64,000 nt of DNA from Bacteroides ilei (GTDB lineage: Bacteria; Bacteroidota; Bacteroidia; Bacteroidales; Bacteroidaceae): the NCBI RefSeq assembly GCF_900128495.1, contig NZ_LT635801.1, forward strand, positions 2,473,083 through 2,537,082, written 5' to 3'. Of the stretch, positions 48,747 through 58,683 are shown one piece after another (the first letter of the stretch is position 1; every line of letters begins with the position of its first letter). The translations under genes and the position numbers were made by a program. The notes under the pieces were generated by a model. The model was given only the letters and a program-made list of their open reading frames with translations. It made no database searches and was not told the origin of the DNA.

Positions 48747-50624
48747 ATGAGCGATGTAATCCGTTTATTACCCGATTCTGTAGCTAACCAGATAGCGGCG
48801 GGAGAGGTCATTCAGCGTCCGGCTTCGGTAGTGAAGGAGCTTGTCGAGAATGCTATAGACGCCGGTGCACATCATATTGATGTGTTGGTAACCGATGCCG
48901 GAAAAACTTGCATTCAGGTTATTGATGATGGCAAGGGAATGTCGGAAACCGATGCCCGTCTGGCTTTTGAACGGCATGCGACCTCCAAGATCCGTGAGGC
49001 CGCCGATCTGTTTTCTCTGCATACCATGGGGTTCCGTGGCGAAGCGCTGGCTTCGATTGCTGCGGTTGCACAGGTAGAGTTACGTACTTGTCAGGAGGGA
49101 GAATCCTTGGGTACACTTGTCAATATAGCTGGTTCGAAAGTTGAATCGCAAGAGCCTGTTGCGTGTGCGGTAGGAAGTAATTTTTCTGTCAGAAACCTTT
49201 TCTTTAATGTTCCGGCACGACGTAAGTTCCTGAAATCGAACCAGACTGAGTTGAGTAATATTCTGACCGAGTTCGAACGTATAGCTTTGGTCAATCCGGA
49301 TGTTTCCTTTACCTTGCACCATAACGGTACGGAGATGTTGAATCTGCCGGCTATCCAGTTGCGCCAGCGTATTATGGGCGTTTTCGGGAAAAAACTGAAC
49401 CAGGATCTGTTGTCGCTCGAAGTCGAGACTTCGATGGTGAAGATTCATGGATTTATAGGAAAGCCAGAAACGGCCCGTAAAAAAGGTGCGCGTCAGTTTT
49501 TCTTCGTGAACGGCCGTTATATGCGGCATCCTTATTTTCACAAGGCCGTTGCCGATGCATATGAGAATCTGATTCCGGTGGGGGAACAGATTTCTTATTT
49601 CCTTTATTTCGATGTCGATGCGGCTAATATTGACGTCAATATTCATCCTACAAAGACTGAGATAAAGTTTGAAAATGAACAGGCTATCTGGCAGATTCTG
49701 TCGGCAGCCGTAAAGGAGACGCTGGGGCGTTTCAATGCTGTTCCGTCTATTGATTTTGATACGGAAGGCATGCCTGATATACCGGCGTTCGATGCAGTAC
49801 CCGAAGGGGTACATCCACCGGTAACGTCGTATGACCCTTCCTATAATCCGTTCGATACGCCTCCTTCCTCGTATACGCCTTCATCTTCCAGCAAGAAGCA
49901 TCTGGAATGGGAACCTCTGTTCCAGGGACTGGAAAAGAATGAGAGACGTTCATGGGAAACTTCTGCCGACGGCTTTCAGGAAGAGGAATACTCCGGAACG
50001 CCTTCTCAGGAAGAGATGCCGTCCTTGTACGACGGACATCCCGAAGCCGCTGTAACAGAAAAGGCCGCACAGCATTATCAGTATAAAGGCAGTTATATCC
50101 TTACTTCCGTAAAGTCGGGGCTGATGATCATTGATCAGCAACGGGCACATATCCGTATTCTGTATGAGCAGTATATGCAGCAGATAGCCGACCGTCATAA
50201 TGTATCGCAGCGCTTGCTGTTTCCCGATATGGTGCATTTCCCGCCTTCCGAGGTCCCTGTTCTGGAAGAGATAATGGACGATCTGACGGCATTGGGCTTT
50301 GATCTGAGCAGTCTGGGCGGAGGTTCGTATGCCATTAACGGTGTCCCTGCCGGAATTGAAGGCTTGAATCCGGAGACATTGGTTACCGATATGGTGCAGA
50401 CAGCGGTTGAAAAGGGATGTAAGGTAAAGGAAGAAGTGCAGAGCATGCTTGCCCTGTCTCTGGCAAAGGCTGCGGCTATAGTCCCGGGGCAGGTGCTGAC
50501 CAATGAGGAAATGAACAGTCTTGTGGATGGACTGTTTGCTGTTTCTACACCGAATTATACACCCGACGGCAAAACTGTCCTTTCTTTGTTGAAGGAAGAG
50601 GATATAGAAAAGATGTTCAAGTAG
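48747..50624 (+). CDS. mutL: DNA mismatch repair protein MutL
   Basis: 625 residues. The N-terminal GHKL ATPase has [29 protein letters not shown] and [15 protein letters not shown]; a variable proline/serine linker spans about 345-440; the C-terminal dimerisation domain has [20 protein letters not shown]. It coordinates MutS recognition with repair. Relevant here because loss of mismatch repair usually raises the switching rate of short mononucleotide tracts. Confidence 0.95.
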   Translation: MSDVIRLLPDSVANQIAAGEVIQRPASVVKELVENAIDAGAHHIDVLVTDAGKTCIQVIDDGKGMSETDARLAFERHATSKIREAADLFSLHTMGFRGEALASIAAVAQVELRTCQEGESLGTLVNIAGSKVESQEPVACAVGSNFSVRNLFFNVPARRKFLKSNQTELSNILTEFERIALVNPDVSFTLHHNGTEMLNLPAIQLRQRIMGVFGKKLNQDLLSLEVETSMVKIHGFIGKPETARKKGARQFFFVNGRYMRHPYFHKAVADAYENLIPVGEQISYFLYFDVDAANIDVNIHPTKTEIKFENEQAIWQILSAAVKETLGRFNAVPSIDFDTEGMPDIPAFDAVPEGVHPPVTSYDPSYNPFDTPPSSYTPSSSSKKHLEWEPLFQGLEKNERRSWETSADGFQEEEYSGTPSQEEMPSLYDGHPEAAVTEKAAQHYQYKGSYILTSVKSGLMIIDQQRAHIRILYEQYMQQIADRHNVSQRLLFPDMVHFPPSEVPVLEEIMDDLTALGFDLSSLGGGSYAINGVPAGIEGLNPETLVTDMVQTAVEKGCKVKEEVQSMLALSLAKAAAIVPGQVLTNEEMNSLVDGLFAVSTPNYTPDGKTVLSLLKEEDIEKMFK

Positions 50625-50719
50625 GGTAGAGACTGAAGGTTAAGCCCATATGTAAAAAAAGAACCTGATCTTTTTCCGGAAAGAACTTGAAATAATTGTC
50701 GGGACATTATAGAGTTTGA

Positions 50720-50787
50720 AAGAAAACGACTTGACGTTTTGTGTAGGATTCTTTGAAATCTTTTCATAACGTCAAGTCGTTTTTTTA
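50720..50787. terminator. Bidirectional terminator between mutL and carB
   Basis: AAAACGACTTGACGTT pairs with AACGTCAAGTCGTTTT across a longer interior, with T runs at the right. It serves the converging mutL and carB transcripts. Confidence 0.7.
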
Positions 50788-50795
50788 TGATATTT

Positions 50796-53700
50796 TTATT
50801 TGTATTCTTGCCAACTCTTTATCTGTATATCTTCCTGCTTCATCTTGCAGAACGCTTCTATAAAGGCTTGGGCCAGACGCGCATTGGTGATCAACGGAAT
50901 GTTATGGTCGATGGCTCCACGGCGGATCAGGTATCCGTTTGTGAGTTCCCGTTTCGTGTGGTTCTTCGGAATGTTTACTATCAGGTCAAACTGATGGTTG
51001 GATATCATTTTCATGACATTGTTTTCGGCGTGTGGGCGTTCGTCGGGCCAGAACACCGGGGTAGTGGCGACACCATGTGAATTCAGGAAAGCGGCCGTAC
51101 CGGCTGTAGCGTAGATGTGGTAGCCGTTCTTTTTCAGCATCTGGCTGGCATCCAGCAGGTCGACTTTCGATTTCGTGGCTCCAGATGAAAACAGTACCCC
51201 TTTCTGCGGTATTTTATAACCGGTAGCTATCATGGCGTTCAACAAGGCTTCATTGAAATCGTCGCCAAGGCAGCCCACCTCACCTGTCGATGACATGTCT
51301 ACCCCCAGTACAGGGTCGGCGTTCTGAAGGCGTGCGAATGAGAATTGTGAGGCCTTTACCCCGATGCGGTCAATATCGAAGGCCGATTTGTCGGCTTTGG
51401 TGAATGGCGCATCCAGCATGATACGGGTAGCCGTTTCGATGAAATTACGTTTCAGAACTTTGGATACGAACGGGAAGCTCCGCGACGCACGCAGGTTACA
51501 TTCGATGACCTTGACTTCATTTTTCTTGGCGAGGAACTGGATGTTGAACGGGCCTGAGATGTTCAGTTCCTGGGCAATCTTGCGGCTGATTTTCTTGATC
51601 TGGCGGGCGGTAGAGAAATAGATCTGTTGTGCCGGGAACACCATGGTTGCGTCGCCAGAATGGACTCCTGCATATTCTATGTGTTCAGAAATGGCATATT
51701 CTACGATTTCGCCTTGTTGGGCTACGGCATCGAATTCAATTTCTTTGGTTTCCTGCATGAACTGGGATACGACAACCGGATATTCCTTGGAAACTTCACT
51801 GGCCATCTGCAGGAAGCGGACCAGTTCTTCTTCGTCATAGCAGACGTTCATGGCAGCTCCTGAAAGTACATACGAAGGACGTACCAGAACCGGGTACCCT
51901 ACCTGGGCTACAAAGTTTTTGATATCGTCCATGCTGGTGAGCTGCTGCCAGGCGGGTTGGTCGATACCGAGCTGGTCGAGCATGCTTGAGAACTTGTTCC
52001 GGTTTTCCGCACGGTCGATTGAAACCGGTGATGTACCCAGGATGGGCACCGACTGGCGATAAAGCTTCATGGCAAGATTGTTGGGAATCTGTCCGCCTAC
52101 CGAAACGATTACACCGCGAGGCTGTTCCAGATCGATGATATCCATTACCCGTTCAAAAGAAAGTTCATCGAAATACAGCCGGTCGCACATGTCATAATCG
52201 GTCGATACGGTTTCGGGATTATAGTTGATCATGATGGCTTTGTAGCCCAGTTTCCGGGCAGTCTGGATGGCGTTCACCGAGCACCAGTCGAATTCTACGG
52301 ACGAACCGATGCGGTAAGCTCCCGATCCGAGTACGACAACCGATTTTTCATTCTTGTAGTAGTTTACATCATATCCTTCTGCATCGTAGGTCAGATAGAG
52401 ATAATTGGTCAGCTCGGGATGTTCGGATGCCACTGTGTTGATACGTTTTACGGCTGGAAGAATATGGAGTTTCTTACGGTATTCACGTACCTGCAGGTTT
52501 TCTTTTTCCATGTTTCCGGATGTCGGTTTCAGGACGAAACGTGCAATCTGGAAATCGGAGAATCCCAGTCGTTTGGCTTCACGGAGTACATTTTCGGGGA
52601 GTTCCTCCAGGCTGTTGTAACTTTCCAGTTTTGCCTTGAAATTGACGATATTTCTCAGGCGTGTGATGAACCAGGGATCTATTCTGGTCAGCTCGTAGAT
52701 CCGTTCAATGCTGTATCCTTCTTCCAGTGCCTGTGCTATGGCGAATATCCGTAAGTCGGTAGGATTGGCCAGCTCATCGTCCAGGTTGTCGAAACGTGTG
52801 TGGTTATTACCAACAAAGCCATGCATGCCCTGTCCGATCATCCTTAACCCTTTTTGGATAATCTCTTCAAAAGAACGTCCGATAGACATGATTTCGCCTA
52901 CCGATTTCATGCTGGAACCGATCCGTCGGGAAACACCTGCGAATTTGGTCAGGTCCCAGCGGGGAATCTTGCAGATAAGGTAGTCGAGTGACGGGGCCAC
53001 ATAGGCCGAATTGGGAGTTCCCATTTCACCTATCTGGTCGAGCGTATAGCCTAAAGCGATTTTGGCGGCAACAAAGGCCAGCGGGTAGCCGGTCGCTTTG
53101 GAGGCCAACGCTGAAGAACGGCTGAGGCGGGCGTTGACTTCAATGATACGGTAGTCGTCGGTATCGGCGTTGAAAGCATACTGGATATTACATTCGCCTA
53201 CGATACCCAGATGTCTGATGCATTTCTTTGAGAGTTCCTGCAAGGCTGTTACCTGTTCTTCTGTCAATGAACAGGTCGGAGCGACTACGATGGATTCACC
53301 TGTATGGATACCCAGAGGATCGAAATTTTCCATGCTGGCAACGGTGAAGCAATGGTCGTTCGAATCGCGGATCACTTCGAATTCTATTTCTTTCCATCCT
53401 TTCAGTGACTCTTCTACCAGAATCTGCGGTGAGAAGGTGAAGGCGCTTTCGGCCAGTTCGATGAAAGTCGCTTCATCGGGGCAAATACCGCTTCCCAGAC
53501 CTCCAAGGGCATAAGCTGAGCGGATCATCACCGGATAGCCGATACGTTGGGCGGCTGCAAGTGCTTCTTTCATGTTCTCTACAGCCTGGCTGACGGGAGT
53601 CTTGAGTGAGACTTCATTCATTTTCTTGACAAAGAGGTCGCGGTCTTCGGTATACATGATCGCTTCGACCGAAGTTCCCAGTACCTCGACCTGATATTCC

Positions 53701-54020
53701 TGCAATACACCTTTCTGATACAGTTCGGTCCCGCAGTTGAGGGCGGTTTGTCCTCCGAATGCAAGTAGAATTCCGTCGGGACGTTCCTTTTTGATGATTT
53801 CGGTCACGAAATAGGGAGTGACAGGCAAAAAATAAACCTGGTCGGCTATCCCTTCCGAAGTCTGGATTGTAGCGATATTCGGATTGATGAGGACCGAGCG
53901 TATGCCTTCTTCACGCAAGGCTTTCAATGCCTGTGAACCGGAGTAGTCGAATTCGCCGGCTTGTCCTATCTTTAAGGCGCCGGAGCCTAATACAAGTACT
54001 TTTTTCAATGCTTTTTTCAT
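50796..54020 (-). CDS. carB: Carbamoyl-phosphate synthase large subunit
   Basis: 1074 residues, made of two homologous synthetase halves, each with an ATP-grasp domain (LGSGALKIGQAGEFDYSGSQ near the start and VLGSGAYRIGSSVEFDWCS near residue 560), and a C-terminal allosteric domain. It makes carbamoyl phosphate for pyrimidines and arginine. The start at 54020 (MKKALKKVLVLGSGA) fits the family; an in-frame start at 54047 is less likely. carA is not adjacent. Confidence 0.95.
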   Translation of the reverse strand: MKKALKKVLVLGSGALKIGQAGEFDYSGSQALKALREEGIRSVLINPNIATIQTSEGIADQVYFLPVTPYFVTEIIKKERPDGILLAFGGQTALNCGTELYQKGVLQEYQVEVLGTSVEAIMYTEDRDLFVKKMNEVSLKTPVSQAVENMKEALAAAQRIGYPVMIRSAYALGGLGSGICPDEATFIELAESAFTFSPQILVEESLKGWKEIEFEVIRDSNDHCFTVASMENFDPLGIHTGESIVVAPTCSLTEEQVTALQELSKKCIRHLGIVGECNIQYAFNADTDDYRIIEVNARLSRSSALASKATGYPLAFVAAKIALGYTLDQIGEMGTPNSAYVAPSLDYLICKIPRWDLTKFAGVSRRIGSSMKSVGEIMSIGRSFEEIIQKGLRMIGQGMHGFVGNNHTRFDNLDDELANPTDLRIFAIAQALEEGYSIERIYELTRIDPWFITRLRNIVNFKAKLESYNSLEELPENVLREAKRLGFSDFQIARFVLKPTSGNMEKENLQVREYRKKLHILPAVKRINTVASEHPELTNYLYLTYDAEGYDVNYYKNEKSVVVLGSGAYRIGSSVEFDWCSVNAIQTARKLGYKAIMINYNPETVSTDYDMCDRLYFDELSFERVMDIIDLEQPRGVIVSVGGQIPNNLAMKLYRQSVPILGTSPVSIDRAENRNKFSSMLDQLGIDQPAWQQLTSMDDIKNFVAQVGYPVLVRPSYVLSGAAMNVCYDEEELVRFLQMASEVSKEYPVVVSQFMQETKEIEFDAVAQQGEIVEYAISEHIEYAGVHSGDATMVFPAQQIYFSTARQIKKISRKIAQELNISGPFNIQFLAKKNEVKVIECNLRASRSFPFVSKVLKRNFIETATRIMLDAPFTKADKSAFDIDRIGVKASQFSFARLQNADPVLGVDMSSTGEVGCLGDDFNEALLNAMIATGYKIPQKGVLFSSGATKSKVDLLDASQMLKKNGYHIYATAGTAAFLNSHGVATTPVFWPDERPHAENNVMKMISNHQFDLIVNIPKNHTKRELTNGYLIRRGAIDHNIPLITNARLAQAFIEAFCKMKQEDIQIKSWQEYK

Positions 54021-54118
54021 GATATGATAGATTTTGATTGTTAACAAGAGTATGGTGGATACAGTTTGCTCCGGAGGAACAGGTATCTCTATCCGTTACC
54101 TGCAAAGAAACAATTTAT

Positions 54119-54150
54119 TTTGAAGAAAACAAAGTATTTATGTATCTTTG
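54119..54150 (+). promoter_or_regulatory. Promoter of trpS
   Basis: TTTG at 54119-54122 and TATCTTTG at 54143-54150 are 20 bases apart. Transcription should start near 54157, which rules out translation from 54148 and makes 54181 the likely start. Confidence 0.75.
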
Positions 54151-54180
54151 CCGTCATCAATGAACAAACAGGTAACTAGT

Positions 54181-55275
54181 ATGAAAAAAGAAAAAATTAT
54201 ATTGACCGGTGACCGTCCTACCGGGAAACTACATATCGGACATTATGTAGGCTCTTTACGCCGCCGTGTCGAGCTGCAGAATTCAGGGCTGTATGACAAG
54301 ATCTTTATTTTTGAGGCCGACGGACAGGCTTTGACGGACAATATAGACAATCCGGAGAAAGTCCGCCAGAATGTGATTGAAGTAGCTCTTGATTATCTGG
54401 CCGTAGGGTTGGATCCGGCAAAGTCGACCATCTTTATCCAGTCTCAGATTCCTGAACTGTGTGAGTTAACGTTTTATTATATGGATATGGTTACCGTATC
54501 ACGTTTACAGCGTAATCCGACGGTGAAGACTGAAATACAGATGCGTAATTTTGAGACCAGCATTCCGGTGGGCTTCTTTACCTATCCGATCAGTCAGGCC
54601 GCCGATATAACAGCCTTTAAGGCAACTACGGTTCCAGCCGGTGAAGACCAGGAGCCTATGTTGGAGCAGGCACGTGAAATAGTGCGCCGCTTTAACCATA
54701 TTTACGGTGACACTTTGGTGGAACCGGAAATACTGTTACCGGACAACGCTGCCTGTCTCCGTTTGCCGGGAACAGACGGAAAGACAAAGATGAGCAAATC
54801 GTTGGGTAACTGTATCTATCTGTCCGATTCGGCCGATGAGGTGGAAAAGAAGGTGAAGAGTATGTATACCGATCCGACGCATATCAAAGTGAGCGATCCC
54901 GGGAAACTGGAAGGGAATACCGTTTTCACTTATCTGGACGCATTCTGTAAGCCGGAACATTTCGGACGTTATCTGCCCGATTATGCTTCACTTGATGAAC
55001 TGAAGGCTCATTATACCCGTGGAGGATTGGGAGATATGAAAGTCAAGAAATTCCTGGCCGCCATCATGCAGGAAGAGTTGGACCCTATCCGTAACCGCAG
55101 GAAAGAATTCGCGAAAGATATTCCGGCTGTGTATGACATGTTGAAGAAAGGGTGTGAAACAGCACGTGAAACTGCAGCCCGGACTTTGGATGAAGTACGC
55201 CGTGCCATGAAGATCAATTATTTTGATGACGATGCGTTGATTGCCGAGCAGGCCAAACGTTTCGCGGAAGAATGA
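54181..55275 (+). CDS. trpS: Tryptophan-tRNA ligase
   Basis: A 364-residue class I aminoacyl-tRNA synthetase. The HIGH motif is [16 protein letters not shown] near residue 10-25, and the KMSKS loop is [11 protein letters not shown] near 200-210. Binding-site segments GQALTDN and [14 protein letters not shown] are typical. An in-frame ATG at 54160 is possible, but would leave almost no leader. Confidence 0.94.
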   Translation: MKKEKIILTGDRPTGKLHIGHYVGSLRRRVELQNSGLYDKIFIFEADGQALTDNIDNPEKVRQNVIEVALDYLAVGLDPAKSTIFIQSQIPELCELTFYYMDMVTVSRLQRNPTVKTEIQMRNFETSIPVGFFTYPISQAADITAFKATTVPAGEDQEPMLEQAREIVRRFNHIYGDTLVEPEILLPDNAACLRLPGTDGKTKMSKSLGNCIYLSDSADEVEKKVKSMYTDPTHIKVSDPGKLEGNTVFTYLDAFCKPEHFGRYLPDYASLDELKAHYTRGGLGDMKVKKFLAAIMQEELDPIRNRRKEFAKDIPAVYDMLKKGCETARETAARTLDEVRRAMKINYFDDDALIAEQAKRFAEE

Positions 55276-55286
55276 TAGTTTATTAT

Positions 55287-55320
55287 TTTACCATCCTGTA
55301 AATTTTGTCAGGATGGTAAA
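55287..55320. terminator. Stem-loop after trpS
   Basis: TTTACCATCCTG pairs perfectly with CAGGATGGTAAA around a 10-base loop. Confidence 0.65.
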
Positions 55321-55406
55321 ATATTGGTTTTCAGTAATAACCGGTTTTACGTAATCGGGTTGGACGATAAATTGCGGATGTTTTCTCCAAAAAAACTGAC
55401 GGAAAG

Positions 55407-55437
55407 TTTGCAAATTCAAAATAAAGATGTACCTTTG
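55407..55437 (+). promoter_or_regulatory. Promoter of the tRNA-Val array
   Basis: TTTG at 55407-55410 and TACCTTTG at 55430-55437 are 19 bases apart, 27 bases before the first tRNA. Confidence 0.8.
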
Positions 55438-55463
55438 CATCCGCAATTAAGAACAAGATATTC

Positions 55464-55538
55464 GGGCGTTTAGCTCAGCTGGTTCAGAGCATCTGCCTTA
55501 CAAGCAGAGGGTCGGCGGTTCGAATCCGTCAACGCCCA
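55464..55538 (+). tRNA. tRNA-Val (anticodon UAC), copy 1
   Basis: 75 bases with a 7-bp acceptor stem GGGCGTT/AACGCCC, anticodon loop CTTACAA giving UAC, and T arm GGCGGTTCGAATCCGTC. First of four identical genes. Confidence 0.96.
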
Positions 55539-55572
55539 CTCCGATTTTTATTTTGTTCTTACAATGCTTTTT

Positions 55573-55647
55573 GGGCGTTTAGCTCAGCTGGTTCAGAGCA
55601 TCTGCCTTACAAGCAGAGGGTCGGCGGTTCGAATCCGTCAACGCCCA
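55573..55647 (+). tRNA. tRNA-Val (anticodon UAC), copy 2
   Basis: Identical to copy 1 over all 75 bases; 34-base spacer before it. Confidence 0.96.
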
Positions 55648-55683
55648 CACCAAAAAGTATAATTGATCAAATTTCCCCCTTTC

Positions 55684-55758
55684 GGGCGTTTAGCTCAGCT
55701 GGTTCAGAGCATCTGCCTTACAAGCAGAGGGTCGGCGGTTCGAATCCGTCAACGCCCA
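55684..55758 (+). tRNA. tRNA-Val (anticodon UAC), copy 3
   Basis: Identical to copies 1 and 2; 36-base spacer before it. The spacers after copies 2 and 3 resemble each other (AAAGTATAATTGATC and AAAGTATCGTTGATC), a sign of unit-wise duplication. Confidence 0.96.
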
Positions 55759-55788
55759 CTTCCGAAAGTATCGTTGATCGATTTTTTT

Positions 55789-55863
55789 GGGCGTTTAGCT
55801 CAGCTGGTTCAGAGCATCTGCCTTACAAGCAGAGGGTCGGCGGTTCGAATCCGTCAACGCCCA
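55789..55863 (+). tRNA. tRNA-Val (anticodon UAC), copy 4
   Basis: Identical to the other copies; 30-base spacer before it and a terminator after it. Confidence 0.96.
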
Positions 55864-55871
55864 CCTCCGTC

Positions 55872-55905
55872 AAGCCTCCGATTTATGATGAGGCTTTTTT
55901 TTATG
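55872..55905 (+). terminator. Terminator of the tRNA-Val array
   Basis: AAGCCTC pairs with GAGGCTT across a short loop, followed by a run of T. Confidence 0.8.
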
Positions 55906-55974
55906 CCCTTTTGTTTGTATAGGGTTTTCTGCATGATTATTTTTGTTATTGTAATCAAAATCATTTTTATTCTG

Positions 55975-56619
55975 ATGAAGACTTTGCTTGTAGCCGATAA
56001 TCAGGCTGTAACGGCGTATGGAATACGTGCATTGGCGTTGGACAGCGGTTTGTATGTGATTCCTGAGTCTCTGCCGTTGGGGGAAATGCATGAACTGTCG
56101 TCGGCTTTGGTGTCATACCCGGAGGCAGTGGTCATTTTGGATTATACGCTGTTTGATTGTACGGCGGATTTGTTGCTCGTGTTGGCCGAGCGTTTCCCTT
56201 TGTCTTCTTTTGTCTTGTTCAGCGATGTATTGAGTGCGGATTTTATCCGGAGAATGTGTTATGGTGGGCACCGTTTCAGTGTTCTGCTAAAGGATTCTGA
56301 CTTGACTGAATTGAAGATATGTCTGCAGGAAGTAGCTTCTGGTAAGAATTATATATGCAATAAAGTGGCTTTATGGTTGTATAGTAAAGAATCTGGAATG
56401 GAAGTAATTCCTTTGACAGTGACAGAAAAAGAAATTCTCCGTTTGTTGGCCTTAGGTAAGAGTACAAAGGAGATTGCTGCCGAGCGTTTTTTGAGTGTCT
56501 ATACAGTGATGACTCACCGTAAGAATATTTTCCGCAAACTGAAGGTGAACAATGCGCACGAAGCGGTGCGTTATGCGCTTCGTGCGGGAATTGTTAATGC
56601 TATGGAGTATTATATATAA
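55975..56619 (+). CDS. LuxR/NarL-type response regulator, orphan
   Basis: 214 residues. The N-terminal receiver-like domain (about 1-125) has LLVADNQ with an acidic residue, VVILDYTLFD with the likely phosphate-accepting Asp near 55, and a LLKDSD segment with the conserved Lys. The C-terminal GerE helix-turn-helix runs LTVTEKEILRLLALGKSTKEIA, ending HEAVRYALRAGIV (here the residues are given in two pieces of the same domain). No sensor kinase is adjacent. The ATG at 55975 is used because the open frame before it passes through the tRNA genes. Confidence 0.85.
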   Translation: MKTLLVADNQAVTAYGIRALALDSGLYVIPESLPLGEMHELSSALVSYPEAVVILDYTLFDCTADLLLVLAERFPLSSFVLFSDVLSADFIRRMCYGGHRFSVLLKDSDLTELKICLQEVASGKNYICNKVALWLYSKESGMEVIPLTVTEKEILRLLALGKSTKEIAAERFLSVYTVMTHRKNIFRKLKVNNAHEAVRYALRAGIVNAMEYYI

Positions 56620-56621
56620 TG

Positions 56622-57569
56622 TCAAAGCGGATATTCTTCGAATGCATACAGGACGGTCGACAGATATCGCTCTCCGGTGTCGGGTAATAGGACTACTATG
56701 TTCTTTCCTGTATATTCAGGCTGTTGGGCCAGTTGCAGTGCTGCATAGGTGGCGGCTCCGGCCGATATGCCTACAAGCAGTCCTTCTCTGACGGGAAGTT
56801 CGCGTCCTGTACGTATCGCATCGTCATCCTTTACCCGGATGATGCGGTCCACTACCTTGGCATTGTATGTCTTAGGTACAAACCCGGCTCCGATACCTTG
56901 TATTTTATGTGGCCCGGGTTGTCCGCCTGAAAGAACTGCCGATGTATCGGGTTCTATACCGACAATTTCGATATTGGGGTTGTGGGCTTTCAATCCTTCG
57001 CCTACACCGCTGAGGGTACCTCCTGTGCCTACTCCGGCTATGAATACATCAATTTTCCCGTCAGTATCTTGCCAGATTTCCTCGGCGGTGGTATGGACAT
57101 GCGTCTGTGGGTTTGCCGGATTCTCGAATTGTTGGAGGATAACGGACCCCGGCGTACTTCTTTGCAGTTCATCGGCTTTTTCAATGGCGCCTTTCATGCC
57201 CTTTTCACCTGGGGTGAGGACCAGTTGTGCACCGATAGCTTTCAGAAGATTCTGGCGTTCCAGACTCATGGTTTCGGGCATTGTGAGTATGGTCTTGTAT
57301 CCTTTGACAGAAGCGACCCATGCCAATCCGACTCCTGTATTTCCGCTTGTCGGTTCTATGATGACGGCTCCAGGTTTTAGTGTTCCTCGTTTTTCGGCGT
57401 CTTCTATCATAGAAAGTGCTATACGGTCTTTTACGCTACCTCCAGGGTTGAAGAATTCTACTTTTGCTATGATGTTCGCTTTTGCTCCGTGTGCTTTTGC
57501 CAGCCGGCTGAGTTCGACCAGTGGGGTGTGCCCGATCAGGTCTGTAAGCTGTTTGTAGATGTGTGCCAT
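56622..57569 (-). CDS. cysK: Cysteine synthase A
   Basis: A 315-residue PLP enzyme making cysteine from O-acetylserine and sulfide. The PLP Lys is in NPGGSVKDRIALSMI near residue 45, the substrate loop is PTSGNTGVGLAW, and the PLP phosphate loop is GVGTGGTLSGVGE. Length is typical. It converges on the LuxR-type gene with only 2 bp between the stop codons. Confidence 0.95.
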   Translation of the reverse strand: MAHIYKQLTDLIGHTPLVELSRLAKAHGAKANIIAKVEFFNPGGSVKDRIALSMIEDAEKRGTLKPGAVIIEPTSGNTGVGLAWVASVKGYKTILTMPETMSLERQNLLKAIGAQLVLTPGEKGMKGAIEKADELQRSTPGSVILQQFENPANPQTHVHTTAEEIWQDTDGKIDVFIAGVGTGGTLSGVGEGLKAHNPNIEIVGIEPDTSAVLSGGQPGPHKIQGIGAGFVPKTYNAKVVDRIIRVKDDDAIRTGRELPVREGLLVGISAGAATYAALQLAQQPEYTGKNIVVLLPDTGERYLSTVLYAFEEYPL

Positions 57570-57600
57570 AATCTTGTTTTTTTACTGTTGTTTATTGGCA

Positions 57601-57632
57601 CAAAAATAGGGAAGTCCGGCATATAGGACAAT
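57601..57632 (-). promoter_or_regulatory. Promoter of cysK
   Basis: On the minus strand TATTTTTG (57601-57608) is the -7 box and ATTG (57629-57632) a near -33 box, 20 bases apart. Confidence 0.6.
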
Positions 57633-57663
57633 ACCCTTTTTGGGGTATATTGGAATATAATAA

Positions 57664-57690
57664 AAAAAGAGAAGCTTCATGCTTCTCTCT
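57664..57690 (-). terminator. Terminator of the tRNA-fMet pair
   Basis: On the minus strand AGAGAAGC pairs with GCTTCTCT around ATGAA, followed by a T run. Confidence 0.75.
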
Positions 57691-57695
57691 GTGAG

Positions 57696-57768
<73 letters not shown>

Positions 57769-57784
57769 ATGTTATTTCCGTGAG

Positions 57785-57857
<73 letters not shown>

Positions 57858-57883
57858 ATATTATAGCTTTCTTAAATCGAGTG

Positions 57884-57915
57884 CAAAGGTACGGTTTATA
57901 TTTTGAAAAAACAAA
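57884..57915 (-). promoter_or_regulatory. Promoter of the tRNA-fMet pair
   Basis: On the minus strand TTTG (57912-57915) and TACCTTTG (57884-57891) are 20 bases apart. The -7 box is the same as that of the tRNA-Val array. Confidence 0.8.
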
Positions 57916-57993
57916 TATTTTATGGAAATATTTAATGCTTATATGATTTTGTATACTAAAGTGATGACGGAAATATTTAAAATAGGTGCTTAA

Positions 57994-58025
57994 TTTGTGT
58001 AGTATTCAGAAATAGCTTATTTTTG
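57994..58025 (+). promoter_or_regulatory. Promoter of tetR-fabG
   Basis: TTTG at 57994-57997 and TATTTTTG at 58018-58025 are 20 bases apart; the ATG follows 40 bases later. Confidence 0.72.
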
Positions 58026-58065
58026 CTCACAATATATAGAGTTGTGCAATTGAAATTGGAGAGAG

Positions 58066-58659
58066 ATGACAGTATTGAAAACTAGAGCCAAGCTTGTGGA
58101 TGTGGCTCGTCAACTGTTTGCTAAGAAAGGGGTAGAAGCAACTACAATGAATGACATTGCGGTTGCTTCAAAGAAAGGACGCCGTACACTCTATACGTAT
58201 TTCAAGAGCAAGGAACAGATTTACATGGCTGTAGTAGAATCGGAATTGGAGATGCTTTCCAATAAGATGGAAGAAGTGGCTCATAAAAGTCTGGCGCCTG
58301 ATAAGAAGGTTCTTGAACTGATTTCTACACATCTGGATATGGTAAAGATGGTTGTGTACCGTAACGGAACGTTACGTGCTGATTTTTTTCGTGATATCTG
58401 GAGGGTGGAAGCCATGCGCAAGAATTTTGATACCAAAGAGATACGTCTGTTGCGTGAAATTTTGGAGGAAGGAAAGTCCTCAGGGATATTTGATATAGAT
58501 AATGTGGATATTACAGCCGATATCATCCATTATTGCGTTAAAGGAATTGAAGTTCCTTATATCCGGGGACAAATTGGGGAAGACCTGGACGATGAAACTG
58601 GATGGCGTTATGTCGCCAAGATTGTTTTCGGGGCATTAGGGTGTGTCAGAGATGAATAA
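58066..58659 (+). CDS. TetR-family regulator
   Basis: 197 residues. The N-terminal helix-turn-helix is TTMNDIAVASKKGRRTLYTY near 26-45, with FKSKEQIY following. The C-terminal ligand domain is not recognisable. It is 24 bp upstream of fabG, so it may control fatty acid synthesis and itself; that role is inferred from position only. Confidence 0.9.
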   Translation: MTVLKTRAKLVDVARQLFAKKGVEATTMNDIAVASKKGRRTLYTYFKSKEQIYMAVVESELEMLSNKMEEVAHKSLAPDKKVLELISTHLDMVKMVVYRNGTLRADFFRDIWRVEAMRKNFDTKEIRLLREILEEGKSSGIFDIDNVDITADIIHYCVKGIEVPYIRGQIGEDLDDETGWRYVAKIVFGALGCVRDE

Positions 58660-58683
58660 TTTATCTTTTTAAATAATAAACTT

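Noticed and set aside
55464..55863. Regular repeats with short spacers, CRISPR-like at first sight
   Set aside because: The repeats are 75-base tRNA-Val genes, with no short palindromic repeats and no cas genes.
55663..55974. Upstream extension of the LuxR-type frame through two tRNA-Val genes
   Set aside because: The extension translates tRNA sequence twice (a repeated peptide); the real start is the ATG at 55975.
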